Assembly: GCA_949297785.1 (NCBI GenBank)
Contig: CASFTW010000008.1
Span: 1 to 64,000 of the forward strand
DNA from: an uncultured Spirochaetales bacterium
GTDB lineage: Bacteria > Spirochaetota > Spirochaetia > Sphaerochaetales > Sphaerochaetaceae
Direction of reading: 5' to 3'
DNA length: 64,000 nucleotides
Of the stretch, positions 10,131 to 18,321 are shown piece after piece (positions within the stretch are counted from its first letter, which is position 1; every line of letters starts with the position of its first letter). The position numbers and the translations under genes were made by a program. The notes below the pieces were generated by a model. It worked only from the letters and a program-made list of their open reading frames with translations. It was not told the DNA's origin and did no database searches.

Positions 10131-11209
10131 TTCATCTCCCTCCTGATCTGCTCCTCGCTCCATTTGTAGTACTTTGCAGAAAGTATGGCCTTGATGGTAT
10201 TGCCGGTGCTTCTGCAGAGATTGAGATAGCTCAGAATCGTACCTATGGTGAAAGGATCACCGGAAAGTATCCTGGCATATTCATTCCTTCTGCGTTCATT
10301 CAGATACTTCTCCATGGCAACCGTTCCATAGGCCAGCTGGCTGTGGGTGTTGTTCTGCCCTTCCGTCTGTCCGAGAAGATCATTAACCACAGGGTACTTT
10401 CTCTTTATGATAGCCCTGGCATCATCGAAAGTCAGTTCCTGACTCATTATTTTCTTCTCAAGGGTTTCATAAAGGGAACCGTATGCAATGAACACATGGG
10501 CGAGCTTCTCATGTGTGAAATCATGGAAAAAGCCGAAACGGATGAGGTTTATGATGTTTTTAAGATCAACGTCCACTGAATAGATCTTATGTGCAACCTC
10601 TCTGTCAGCGCTGTTCAGATGATCAATGGCTTTGAAAAGCCTGCTGAACCAGAAATGATCAAGATCGATCTCAAGATCGAAAAGGCCTTCCTTTGCTATC
10701 TTATCCTCGCTGCAGGAACTGAAAACCTCCTCATAGACAGTATGTCTGAAAGCAGAATGCACATCCTCGAAACTGAGGGCGTTTATTATTCTCAGCCAGT
10801 CGATCTCATTGACGATTCTGTCTTTGTATATATAGGCAGAGCGGTAGCTTATGCCATGATGAAGTATATTTGCAGAGTACCACAGTCTCAGGGCATTCTT
10901 TATGTTCTCAACCTCGCTTTTCTCAAGCATCGTGGTGACGAATGAGGCGGGCTCAGCATCAAGAACACTAATTATATCCTGATGCTCATTTATTTCCATC
11001 TTGAAAAGCTCAAGCTCGACAAGCTGCAGATCCGCAGTCTGGGCATACACGGTGTTAAGTGCATCATAACGGGTGCCGGCAAGAAGGGAAACCGCCTCGC
11101 TGAGGTTAACCGCCTTGATCATCGAGTCAAGCAGGGAAGATGATGTCATCGCTCCGATTCTTGCCCTGAGCTTTGCATTTATATACCCGTAGCGGGAAAC
11201 ATTATCCAT
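10127..11209 (-). CDS. atpC: V/A-type ATPase subunit C (V0D/AC39 family)
   Basis: A 360-residue helical funnel-shaped subunit that sits on the proteolipid ring and receives the central shaft. The opening YGYINAKLRARIG and the C-terminal PFTIGTILSYLNLC...NTIKAILSAKYY are recognisable family features. It lies three bases after the G/H subunit, and its TGA overlaps the proposed TTG start of subunit I. Confidence 0.9.
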   Translation of the reverse strand: MDNVSRYGYINAKLRARIGAMTSSSLLDSMIKAVNLSEAVSLLAGTRYDALNTVYAQTADLQLVELELFKMEINEHQDIISVLDAEPASFVTTMLEKSEVENIKNALRLWYSANILHHGISYRSAYIYKDRIVNEIDWLRIINALSFEDVHSAFRHTVYEEVFSSCSEDKIAKEGLFDLEIDLDHFWFSRLFKAIDHLNSADREVAHKIYSVDVDLKNIINLIRFGFFHDFTHEKLAHVFIAYGSLYETLEKKIMSQELTFDDARAIIKRKYPVVNDLLGQTEGQNNTHSQLAYGTVAMEKYLNERRRNEYARILSGDPFTIGTILSYLNLCRSTGNTIKAILSAKYYKWSEEQIRREMN

Positions 11210-11212
11210 TCA

Positions 11213-11542
11213 TCATTCTCCAGACAGAGACGCCGAACAAACCAGAGATACTATCTTATCCCTTGCACTGATCACGCTGTCACGATCAACATCGATTTCA
11301 CAGCTCTCAAGAGCCTTCATCTCTTCATCAATTTTCCTGAGTTTCTCATCCAGAAGCCTTGAGGCATCCGCAACCAGCTCATCACCGCGCTTTCTTTCCT
11401 CTGCAAGGGCTTCCTTCACTATCCTTGCACTTTCGCTTTGAGCTTCAAGAACTATGTTTCTCGCCTTCTCTTCAGCTTCATCCCTGATGGTCTGGGCATT
11501 TTCCTCTACAGAGAGGATTTTATCTATAACTTCGCTCTTCAT
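11213..11542 (-). CDS. V/A-type ATPase subunit G/H (peripheral stalk)
   Basis: A short, highly charged, almost all-helical protein of about 109 residues, with heptads such as DEAEEKARNIVLEAQSESAR. This is typical of the AhaH/NtpF stalk subunit that pairs with subunit E. ATG 11542 is preceded by GGTGG seven bases upstream. An upstream in-frame start at 11569 lies inside the promoter and is unlikely. It is the first gene of the ATPase operon, a usual position for this subunit. Confidence 0.83.
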   Translation of the reverse strand: MKSEVIDKILSVEENAQTIRDEAEEKARNIVLEAQSESARIVKEALAEERKRGDELVADASRLLDEKLRKIDEEMKALESCEIDVDRDSVISARDKIVSLVCSASLSGE

Positions 11543-11560
11543 ATCAAAACCACCGTTTCC

Positions 11561-11589
11561 GTAATACAAAGTTGTTCGTATTCTGTCAA
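11561..11589 (-). promoter_or_regulatory. Sigma-70-type promoter of the ATPase operon
   Basis: On the minus strand TTGACA (11589-11584), a 17-base spacer and TATTAC (11566-11561) precede the first ATPase gene by about 19 bases. This is one of the best promoter matches in the window. It sits between the usher stop codon and the ATPase operon. Confidence 0.8.
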
Positions 11590-11608
11590 GCGGGTCCGGA
11601 TGAAAAGC

Positions 11609-14600
11609 CTATGCGCCCTGGCTGAAGTCCTCGATTATCTCGGCATCGGAAAGCGGAGGGAAAAGCTCGTTCCAGAAGGTTGCGGAATCCAGAATCCTGA
11701 CGCTTTCAAGCATCTTAGCACCATCGTAATATTCCTTCAGATAATCAGGATAAAGTGCAGCGGAATCAGCAAATACAGCAAGGTCCTCATCGGATGCGCT
11801 TATATCTATCTGACCGAAGTCGACAACCCTGAGTTCCTCATCTTCCAGCTCATCAACAAAGAAGCATACAGCATACCATGCATCATCATAGTTCACATCA
11901 AATACATAGGAACCGGGTTCGACGCCTGAGATTATGAAGCGTCCGTCCTGATCAGCAAACAGATAAAGCTCCATATCGCTGACCAGCTCGGTGGAACCGT
12001 CTTCTGCCGCCGTGACTCTGTAAACCGGGGAAGAGAACGTCGTCTGCAGCTCACCGTCAAAGCTTATGATGCCGGTCACAGTATATTCCTGAGGCACATT
12101 TATCTTTATTGAATAGCCGCTTCTGTTTGACGGATTTATTTCATAGGAGAATGTCCGGGTCTCGGCAAACTCATCATCTCCCGTAAGATATACAACAAGG
12201 TTGTTTCTCTGATAGCTGCTGATCGATGTGTATACAGAGGTTCCGAAAAGCCGCTTTATCTGCTGAGGGCTTCCCTGATTTGAACGTGCGACCTGGACAT
12301 CGGCACCTTTCAGACTGCCCTGTGGCCTGATGAGTATGAAATTGTCCCTCACGGAACGGGAGAAGCCGAACACTCCGCCTGAGAAGAATGTTGCGGTATT
12401 CAAGCTGACAGATGCCGAATAACGTCTGTACTGATCATAGGCAGATGTCCTGACGCTGAGGGAATAAAGATCCCCGCTGTGGAACCAGCCGCCGCTGAGC
12501 GAATGGTCAAGAGGCGATGAAAAATCAAATCCGGAAAGCGAGAATGAGAAGCTGTCCCTGCTGCCGGCTGTCAGATTGCCGGACAGGCTGTGATTGCCGG
12601 TGAAGTCAGTGGAATACGATGCACTGCCATGTCCGGAGAATGAAATGCTTGCACTGAGATAGCCCGATACGGCCATAGGATCTTTCCAGTCTCCCTGGGA
12701 CAGAGTGAGGCCGGCGGAAAGCGAGAAGTTCCTGAAAGGCGACATGCCGAGCGAGGCGCTCACCCTCCACTCAGGCTGTCTGAAATCATAATCCTGGATG
12801 CTGATATTCCCGCTCATGCTGTAGCGCAGAAGTCCTATGCTGCCGGAGAAAGACAGTCTCGTCGTCAGCAGGTCTGAACGCTTCTGCCTCTCATGTGAAT
12901 AATCCGTTGAATAGGAAAGAGAAGTGCTCAGTCCCCTGAAAAGCGGATGATCAATCAGGAAACTGTGATCAAGCCGTGTATAGAAATAAGGGAAATACCC
13001 GGCATCATCAGATGTATCCATCCTGGTCTCTGCCGTAATGGTTGTGGTGCCGAAACGGCTTGCGCCCCTCAGCGCAAGGGATATTTCGGCACTGCTGATT
13101 CTCTCACCGCTGGTCTTTCTGGATGAAACGGAGAACTCGCTCAGGAGCGTGAGCTCGTCAGTCAGTCCCGCATCCTGATACCAGGACACTGCGAAATCAT
13201 CAAAATGGTAATCATAGTAATAAGCCGGGCTGACTCTCAGCAGAAGCCCTGTCGCCTCAGCTTCATTGCCGACATCGATCTGATCGCGTCTGAAACTTAG
13301 CGAACCGCCGAAAAGGGTCTCGCCTTTCGCAAGAAGCTGGGAGTCATAAGCCATGTCGAAGAAATAATGATAGGACACATCGGTAAGCTGTGCCCTGCCC
13401 TCTGCACTTGATACATCAAGGTCATCGGGAATATAGCGGGTCGGTGTTACGACTATCTCGATCTCGTTGTAGCCGTAGTCGAATGTGAAATCCTCAAGAC
13501 GGTAATTGCCCGGCTGGAGGGTTCTTGAGAATACGACATTGCCGTTTCTCACGACCTGAAGCAGGGACTCTTCCGTGACTGTGACACTTTCCCTGTGACT
13601 GTTGTACGGACTCGAACCGGTTCCGAAGCTGTAGTTCTTCTCAAACTGGATTCCAAGCGGTGTACCGCCGGGGGAAAGACCGAAACCGTACACATTGCCC
13701 CAGCTCAGGCGGATGCTCGGCTCAACAAAGTCATAGAAGAACCGGTAGCTGTTCCAGTTGAAACTGAACTCCCCGTTTCTGTAGCTGAGAGAATAGAAGA
13801 AATCGAGATTCACCGGTCCCAGGGTCAGGTAATTCGAGGTGCTCAGGCTGAGGGAATAGCCGAAATCGTCCCTGCCGCGCATCCAGTCGAAGCTGGCATA
13901 AAGATTGTAGCCCGTACGCCATGAGAAGAAATCAGGCTCAAGCTCAAGAGCACCGGAGAGCGCATAATTCCTTCTTGAATATGATGAGGATGAGAGACTT
14001 ATGATCCTTTCCGGCATGTCATCAACGGAGAAAACCATATTGATGGTGAATGCACCTTCATCATATTCCACGCTGACGCCGTTTTCCCTGAAATGTTCTA
14101 CTGATACATAATCTCCGGCAGAGCTTTCAAGCAGACGGGCATATGCGTCATCCGTAAGAAGATCACCCAGATACATCTTGAGCTCACTGACGTTCATCAG
14201 ACGCTCTGCTCCCCTGAATTCAATTTCAAGATTGCCCATCGTCTCGCCGTCAACATAAAACATGAAGTAATAAAGACCGTCATCATACTCCAGTGTATCC
14301 TGCCCCTGAACATAGAAAGATGCAAAGAAGTCATCATCATATACAGGTTCATCCGACCCCGTTATGATAACATCCGTCTCATATGCAAAAGCATAAAGTA
14401 TGGACGGCGGCTGCGGAATGGAGATGTTCTCAGATGTAGGCAGGCTGTCCTGTGAGAAATTTTCCTGTGCGACATCAGCGGATGGTGCACAATCAGGCTC
14501 ATCAGCTGCAATAATCTCTTCACTGTCTTCTTCCATGCAGGCGGAAACTGATGATTCCGTTTCCTCTGAATCAGACGGGATAACGCTTTGCGCATCTCCT

Positions 14601-14896
14601 CTGTCAGCAGATTGTGATACATCAGACCGGGATAATGATGAAGATTCATCCACAGGCAAATCCTGTGCTGTCCTGCCAGAAGACTCGGTTTCATATGAAA
14701 TTTCATCTTCATCCGATGAGGGAATGTCTTCTGCCTGTGAAGATACAACGACACTGCTCTGCTCTTCCTGTACACTATCCCTTCTGTCTGATACAGAGAA
14801 AAGGTAGATGAAAATATAAGACAGGAATGAAAGCAGGATGCAGATAAGGAATGTCAGTATCAACGTTTTCCTGAAACGGCCGGAAATATCCTTCAT
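11609..14896 (-). CDS. Outer-membrane usher-like protein with N-terminal anchor
   Basis: 1095 residues, longer than the roughly 800-870 of classical fimbrial ushers. Residues 10-34 form one strong membrane segment without a clear signal-peptidase site. Residues 36 to about 165 are a disordered, acidic, Ser/Glu/Asp-rich linker. The rest alternates aromatic and polar residues as in a large beta-barrel. Within it, ESVTVTEESLLQVVRNGNVV...LQPGNYRLEDF matches the usher plug/middle region (VNG..V....V.PG.F.L.D). The part after residue 880 resembles C-terminal usher domains (GTSVYTSISSYQRNNL, then a VTGIISFDGE beta-sandwich). The PapD-like chaperone gene lies 37 bases upstream in the same direction. 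No pilin gene is visible. The usher assignment is from motifs and neighbourhood. Confidence 0.75.
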   Translation of the reverse strand: MKDISGRFRKTLILTFLICILLSFLSYIFIYLFSVSDRRDSVQEEQSSVVVSSQAEDIPSSDEDEISYETESSGRTAQDLPVDESSSLSRSDVSQSADRGDAQSVIPSDSEETESSVSACMEEDSEEIIAADEPDCAPSADVAQENFSQDSLPTSENISIPQPPSILYAFAYETDVIITGSDEPVYDDDFFASFYVQGQDTLEYDDGLYYFMFYVDGETMGNLEIEFRGAERLMNVSELKMYLGDLLTDDAYARLLESSAGDYVSVEHFRENGVSVEYDEGAFTINMVFSVDDMPERIISLSSSSYSRRNYALSGALELEPDFFSWRTGYNLYASFDWMRGRDDFGYSLSLSTSNYLTLGPVNLDFFYSLSYRNGEFSFNWNSYRFFYDFVEPSIRLSWGNVYGFGLSPGGTPLGIQFEKNYSFGTGSSPYNSHRESVTVTEESLLQVVRNGNVVFSRTLQPGNYRLEDFTFDYGYNEIEIVVTPTRYIPDDLDVSSAEGRAQLTDVSYHYFFDMAYDSQLLAKGETLFGGSLSFRRDQIDVGNEAEATGLLLRVSPAYYYDYHFDDFAVSWYQDAGLTDELTLLSEFSVSSRKTSGERISSAEISLALRGASRFGTTTITAETRMDTSDDAGYFPYFYTRLDHSFLIDHPLFRGLSTSLSYSTDYSHERQKRSDLLTTRLSFSGSIGLLRYSMSGNISIQDYDFRQPEWRVSASLGMSPFRNFSLSAGLTLSQGDWKDPMAVSGYLSASISFSGHGSASYSTDFTGNHSLSGNLTAGSRDSFSFSLSGFDFSSPLDHSLSGGWFHSGDLYSLSVRTSAYDQYRRYSASVSLNTATFFSGGVFGFSRSVRDNFILIRPQGSLKGADVQVARSNQGSPQQIKRLFGTSVYTSISSYQRNNLVVYLTGDDEFAETRTFSYEINPSNRSGYSIKINVPQEYTVTGIISFDGELQTTFSSPVYRVTAAEDGSTELVSDMELYLFADQDGRFIISGVEPGSYVFDVNYDDAWYAVCFFVDELEDEELRVVDFGQIDISASDEDLAVFADSAALYPDYLKEYYDGAKMLESVRILDSATFWNELFPPLSDAEIIEDFSQGA

Positions 14897-14933
14897 GCTG
14901 TGTCCCCTAAAACAAATCTCAGATAAACCGGAT

Positions 14934-15677
14934 CTACTCCTCTACAGTAAAGTTGTAATCAATTGATGCTTTGTATTCAGAACCTCTTTCAAGACCTTCA
15001 GGGAAAGGGATGTTCCTTGTCCAGCTGAGACCGGCAAGAACATTCGAACCGGAAATACCGGCAAGCGCGTCACTGCCTGAAAGCACCACTGTATTTCCTT
15101 CTGCGTCCTGAAGTGTTATCTCGCAGTCATAGAGAATCTGATGCACATTCCCGATATTATCAATGGTGAGGGACATTGTTCCGTCTCCGTTGTCCTCAAC
15201 TGCGGAAATGCGCACACCTTCCTGAATCTGGGAAGGAAGAACATAGGCTGATGCCCTGAAAACATAAAGGAAATTGAACATGCTGCCTGATGAGGAGGCC
15301 CTTCCCTGTGAATACGGTATCTGCTCGGCCACGATTCTGAACGAAAGTTCGCGGGTTACGGTTCTCGGTCCCCTGTACTGAACGCGCACGATCTGTGTAC
15401 TCTGCGGCTGGATCAGTATTCTCGAAGGCTGTATGTTGAAATAGCGGGAAGCATCTGAATTCTCCTCATTGCCCTCCCCGTCCTGGCTTCTTACAAGCGC
15501 ACTTACGACAACCGCGATTATATCATCACTGTCATTGGTGATCGTGAAAGTCTTTGTTGTCCCCGGACCGGAAACATCGAAAGTCTGAACCAGAGGTTCA
15601 AACTGGAAGGCAAAAACGCCGGTACAGGTAAACAAGATCAAGAAAATGAAAGCGAGAATTCCTAACTTATGTCTCAT
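14934..15677 (-). CDS. PapD-like periplasmic pilus chaperone
   Basis: 247 residues with a signal peptide (hydrophobic residues 5-22, predicted cut after VFA at 23). Next is an immunoglobulin-like domain with the features of pilus chaperones: strand A FEPLVQTFDVSG..TTKTFTITNDSDDIIAV, then PSRILIQPQSTQIVRVQY (the PapD-type F-G region), then ELSFRIVAEQIP (the conserved FRI/R segment). A second domain follows from about residue 150. Such proteins donate a strand to fold pilin subunits and hand them to the usher, here the next gene. A promoter lies 27 bases upstream. Confidence 0.82.
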   Translation of the reverse strand: MRHKLGILAFIFLILFTCTGVFAFQFEPLVQTFDVSGPGTTKTFTITNDSDDIIAVVVSALVRSQDGEGNEENSDASRYFNIQPSRILIQPQSTQIVRVQYRGPRTVTRELSFRIVAEQIPYSQGRASSSGSMFNFLYVFRASAYVLPSQIQEGVRISAVEDNGDGTMSLTIDNIGNVHQILYDCEITLQDAEGNTVVLSGSDALAGISGSNVLAGLSWTRNIPFPEGLERGSEYKASIDYNFTVEE

Positions 15678-15703
15678 GTTAACCTCTCTTTTTACTCTCC
15701 ATA

Positions 15704-15733
15704 ATTATAATCAAAGCGTAATTGTTTTTTCAA
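15704..15733 (-). promoter_or_regulatory. Promoter of the chaperone-usher pair
   Basis: TTGAAA (15733-15728), an 18-base spacer and a perfect TATAAT (15709-15704) on the minus strand, about 27 bases upstream of the chaperone ATG. Confidence 0.72.
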
Positions 15734-15778
15734 TACAAAGAATTGTATAAACAGCACTTCATTACATGCTCAATAAAC

Positions 15779-15804
15779 TTATGACATAAGTTATGACTTC
15801 ATAA
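15779..15804. promoter_or_regulatory. Cluster of TTATGA half-sites upstream of the chaperone promoter
   Basis: TTATGAC occurs at 15779-15785 and again at 15791-15797, 12 bases apart. The inverted TCATAA follows at 15799-15804. The cluster lies about 46-71 bases upstream of the -35 box, a position where an activator could bind. No regulator is identified. Confidence 0.35.
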
Positions 15805-15891
15805 CGGAATACATTGCCTATGGTACCGCAGTAACAGATTTCCATAAAGAAAAAAAGCATGTTTTTCACTGTTTTCCGGATGCATTGATGC

Positions 15892-15921
15892 AAAAAAAGA
15901 CATCCGCACAGAAACGGATGC
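15892..15921 (-). terminator. Terminator after tRNA-Pro
   Basis: On the minus strand CATCCG-loop-CGGATG is followed by TCTTTTTTT. It lies about 20 bases downstream of tRNA-Pro. Confidence 0.8.
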
Positions 15922-15941
15922 CCTTGCATTCTGATTTAAAA

Positions 15942-16015
15942 TCGGGCTAGCCGGATTTGAACCGGCGACCCCAAGTCCCCCAGACTTGTACGCTAAACCC
16001 CTGCGCTATAGCCCG
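15942..16015 (-). tRNA. tRNA-Pro (anticodon GGG)
   Basis: 74 bases on the minus strand fold as a cloverleaf. The acceptor CGGGCTA/TAGCCCG has the C1-G72 pair typical of bacterial tRNA-Pro. The anticodon stem CAAGT/ACTTG encloses the loop CTGGGGG, and the T arm is GCCGG-TTCAAAT-CCGGC. CCA is not encoded. A promoter lies upstream and a terminator downstream. Confidence 0.95.
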
Positions 16016-16027
16016 AATAACGCTGTC

Positions 16028-16056
16028 ACTCTACATGTTTTCAGAAAAAATGTAAA
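16028..16056 (-). promoter_or_regulatory. Promoter of tRNA-Pro
   Basis: TTTACA, a 17-base spacer and TAGAGT on the minus strand, ending 13 bases before the mature tRNA-Pro 5' end. Confidence 0.6.
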
Positions 16057-16178
16057 CACCGGAAACAAAGAATATTCTCATTCAGCGGATGATGGACGTA
16101 ACATGTCCCATGCTGTTGTCACTCTTTCTGCCGTGATAAGGGAAGTTCCATCCTCAAGCATAAGCCGGCAGAAGCTGT

Positions 16179-17321
16179 TTACTTGACAAAACGGCCCTTC
16201 CAGACAAATCCCTTTCCGAAAATCTCAACAGCCAGACCATGTATGTACATAATGGCGACAGCAATAAGCATAATGGAAAAGCTCAGGGAAACCGCCCTGC
16301 TCCAGTTTGTTCTGCGTGAGGTATAATACCATGCATATGCAAGCAGAAGCCATCCGGAAAGAATTGATGCGGCATAAAGGTCGTAACCATGGGCCCATGC
16401 AAAGACGGCAGACAAAGGAGCCAGGGCCATTACGAGCAGTACCGTTGCAAGTATTACCGCAAGTAATATGTACGCAGGTCTGGGCGGGAATACTCCGGCT
16501 ATTGAACGCTCAATTCCGTGGAACGAATCTTTTGTGGAACCATACATATTGCAGCGGACAGCGTCGGTTATGGAAACAAAGGCATATTTCTTACCGTTTT
16601 TCACAAAAAGCCTGACAATACCGACATCGTCGCAGATCGTACCGCTGATTTTGGAATATCCGCCGGTCTCGATATAGGAAGATGTCTTCATCATTATAAA
16701 CTGACCAATGGCAAATGATGCTCCGGACAGTTTCAGCTTATACACCAGATAGTGAGGAATAAACACACTTGTAAGCATCATTGCAGACATAAACACGCTT
16801 CCCATATATCTGGGGCAGAATTCCGTCGGAAAACCGGATATTATATCAAGATTGTCCGCTTTCATAATTGAAATGGTCTTTCTGACACAATCCGGAGAAT
16901 GAATAGTATCTGCATCAGTTGCAATAAAGTAGTCTCCCTTCACATAAGGTATCACCTGAAGCAGTGCATTGATTTTTCCGTTTTTATTCAGCGTAAGTCC
17001 TTCTTTTGACTGAAAACCGTGAACCCTGCTGTCCCTTTCCTCAAATTTCCTGATGATATCCCATGTCCTGTCGGTGCTCTGGTCATCCAATACGAGAATT
17101 TCAATATTTCTGTACGTCTGGCAAAGCAGTGATTCAAGCATCGCTTCAAGATTATCCTCTTCATTTCTTGCGGGGACAACAATTGAGATCAGCTCATCGC
17201 CTTCATACATTTTCACATCAGACTTTTTTTTGAAAAACCGGATATTGAGAATACTGTTGACAAGGGCATAAGCTCCGAGTATCAGCAGTATAATTGAGAG
17301 AATTTCAAAAAAAAGAACCAT
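16179..17321 (-). CDS. Membrane-anchored family 2 glycosyltransferase
   Basis: 380 residues. An N-terminal membrane helix (4-28) is followed by a GT-A domain with SIVVPARNEEDNL, DDQSTD at 79-84 and the metal-binding DAD at 136-138. Two or three C-terminal membrane helices follow (about residues 285-365). This layout resembles CrtQ/CruC-like lipid or carotenoid glycosyltransferases. The real acceptor is unknown, though a lipid or cell-envelope glycan is likely. Its ATG overlaps the TGA of the upstream secreted-protein gene by one base, so the two genes are co-translated. Confidence 0.85.
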   Translation of the reverse strand: MVLFFEILSIILLILGAYALVNSILNIRFFKKKSDVKMYEGDELISIVVPARNEEDNLEAMLESLLCQTYRNIEILVLDDQSTDRTWDIIRKFEERDSRVHGFQSKEGLTLNKNGKINALLQVIPYVKGDYFIATDADTIHSPDCVRKTISIMKADNLDIISGFPTEFCPRYMGSVFMSAMMLTSVFIPHYLVYKLKLSGASFAIGQFIMMKTSSYIETGGYSKISGTICDDVGIVRLFVKNGKKYAFVSITDAVRCNMYGSTKDSFHGIERSIAGVFPPRPAYILLAVILATVLLVMALAPLSAVFAWAHGYDLYAASILSGWLLLAYAWYYTSRRTNWSRAVSLSFSIMLIAVAIMYIHGLAVEIFGKGFVWKGRFVK

Positions 17322-18049
17322 CAGCGCAACCCCTTCGCATTATCTTTTCTTATATCAGGTACAGCCACATCAAATGAGTAAATCGCCTGGGCTGCATCGA
17401 GATAGGCCTCACTGGCATAATATTCTTTGTCCTTTGTAAATGCCATTGCGCTTGCCACAAGGAATGAATAATAATCCAGCGGTGCTATTCCGTTGATGTC
17501 GCCTGCAATCTTGTCAAGTATCTCACGGGCTCTTTTCACCGATCCGCCGGCAATCCGGGGCGCATAAATAAGACGGAAAGCTTCCTGAACCGCAATATAG
17601 TATTCATCCGGATAATCCTCATACAGATCTTTCATGAGACTGTTGCTTTCCATGCCTTTCGAAAGTTTTCCGGTAAGATAATACTCTGCAGAAGCCAGAT
17701 CGGCCTCCGCTGTTCTTTTTTCAAGATCACTGGCATCCGTTATGGAATTGAAAAAATCCTTTTCCCTCTCAAGATGGATTTGGGCCATATTCTTTTCATC
17801 AATGTCCACATAGTAGCGCACCATGTGATATTCGGCACGGGATTTCTCAACGTCGCTGTGTTCTTCCGACATATACTTCTCATATGCCTCTTCCACAGCC
17901 CCGACACCCCTGTTATTCTTTATACTGTCAATAAGAACGAGAAAAAGAGGGTCTCTGCTCTGGGAAGAAAAAGAATCTGTATACGCAGCGAAAACAACAC
18001 TCATGCATGTAAGCAGAACGGCAATCAGGAAAAAAATCTTGTTTTTCAT
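17321..18049 (-). CDS. Secreted helical-repeat protein of unknown function
   Basis: 242 residues with a signal peptide (KNKIFF then a hydrophobic core, predicted cut near VFA/AYT, residues 21-22). The mature part is helical with TPR-like pairs (DVEKSRAEYHMVRYYVDI, ASAEYYLTGKLSKGM, YYASEAYLDAAQAIYSF). I do not recognise a named family. It is coupled to the glycosyltransferase gene and probably acts in the periplasm in the same envelope process. Promoter TTAACT-N17-TATAAC lies upstream. Confidence 0.75.
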   Translation of the reverse strand: MKNKIFFLIAVLLTCMSVVFAAYTDSFSSQSRDPLFLVLIDSIKNNRGVGAVEEAYEKYMSEEHSDVEKSRAEYHMVRYYVDIDEKNMAQIHLEREKDFFNSITDASDLEKRTAEADLASAEYYLTGKLSKGMESNSLMKDLYEDYPDEYYIAVQEAFRLIYAPRIAGGSVKRAREILDKIAGDINGIAPLDYYSFLVASAMAFTKDKEYYASEAYLDAAQAIYSFDVAVPDIRKDNAKGLR

Positions 18050-18075
18050 CAGTGAAACTCCGGTATCCTCTGATA

Positions 18076-18104
18076 GTTATACCATTTATTATCAATATAG
18101 TTAA
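18076..18104 (-). promoter_or_regulatory. Promoter of the secreted protein-glycosyltransferase pair
   Basis: TTAACT (18104-18099), a 17-base spacer and TATAAC (18081-18076) on the minus strand, 27 bases before the ATG at 18049. From 18105 to 18256 I see no gene or clear signal. Confidence 0.6.
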
Positions 18105-18256
18105 GGCACATTTTTCACACGGTGAAATTCCGGATAAGCATTCAGGCCCGCCCGATGAGATGCGCTCCAGGATTTCTCAATGAGGCAGTGCACGGCTTCC
18201 GCCGGTAACTTCAGCTCCATTTGACATCCGGCAGCAAAAAGTCACCACCAGGATCG

Positions 18257-18288
18257 AAAAAAAAGCTGCCGGAGAAGCCCCCGGCAGC
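18257..18288 (-). terminator. Terminator of nrdD
   Basis: Perfect eight-pair stem GCTGCCGG/CCGGCAGC with a T8 tract on the minus strand, 33 bases beyond the nrdD stop. Confidence 0.92.
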
Positions 18289-18321
18289 AAAATATATCTT
18301 GAATTATTGGAGACTGTGTTC

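Noticed and set aside
15842-15900. A/T-rich repeats before tRNA-Pro as a CRISPR or integrative site
   Set aside because: There is no repeated spacer structure, and the segment is explained by the tRNA terminator.
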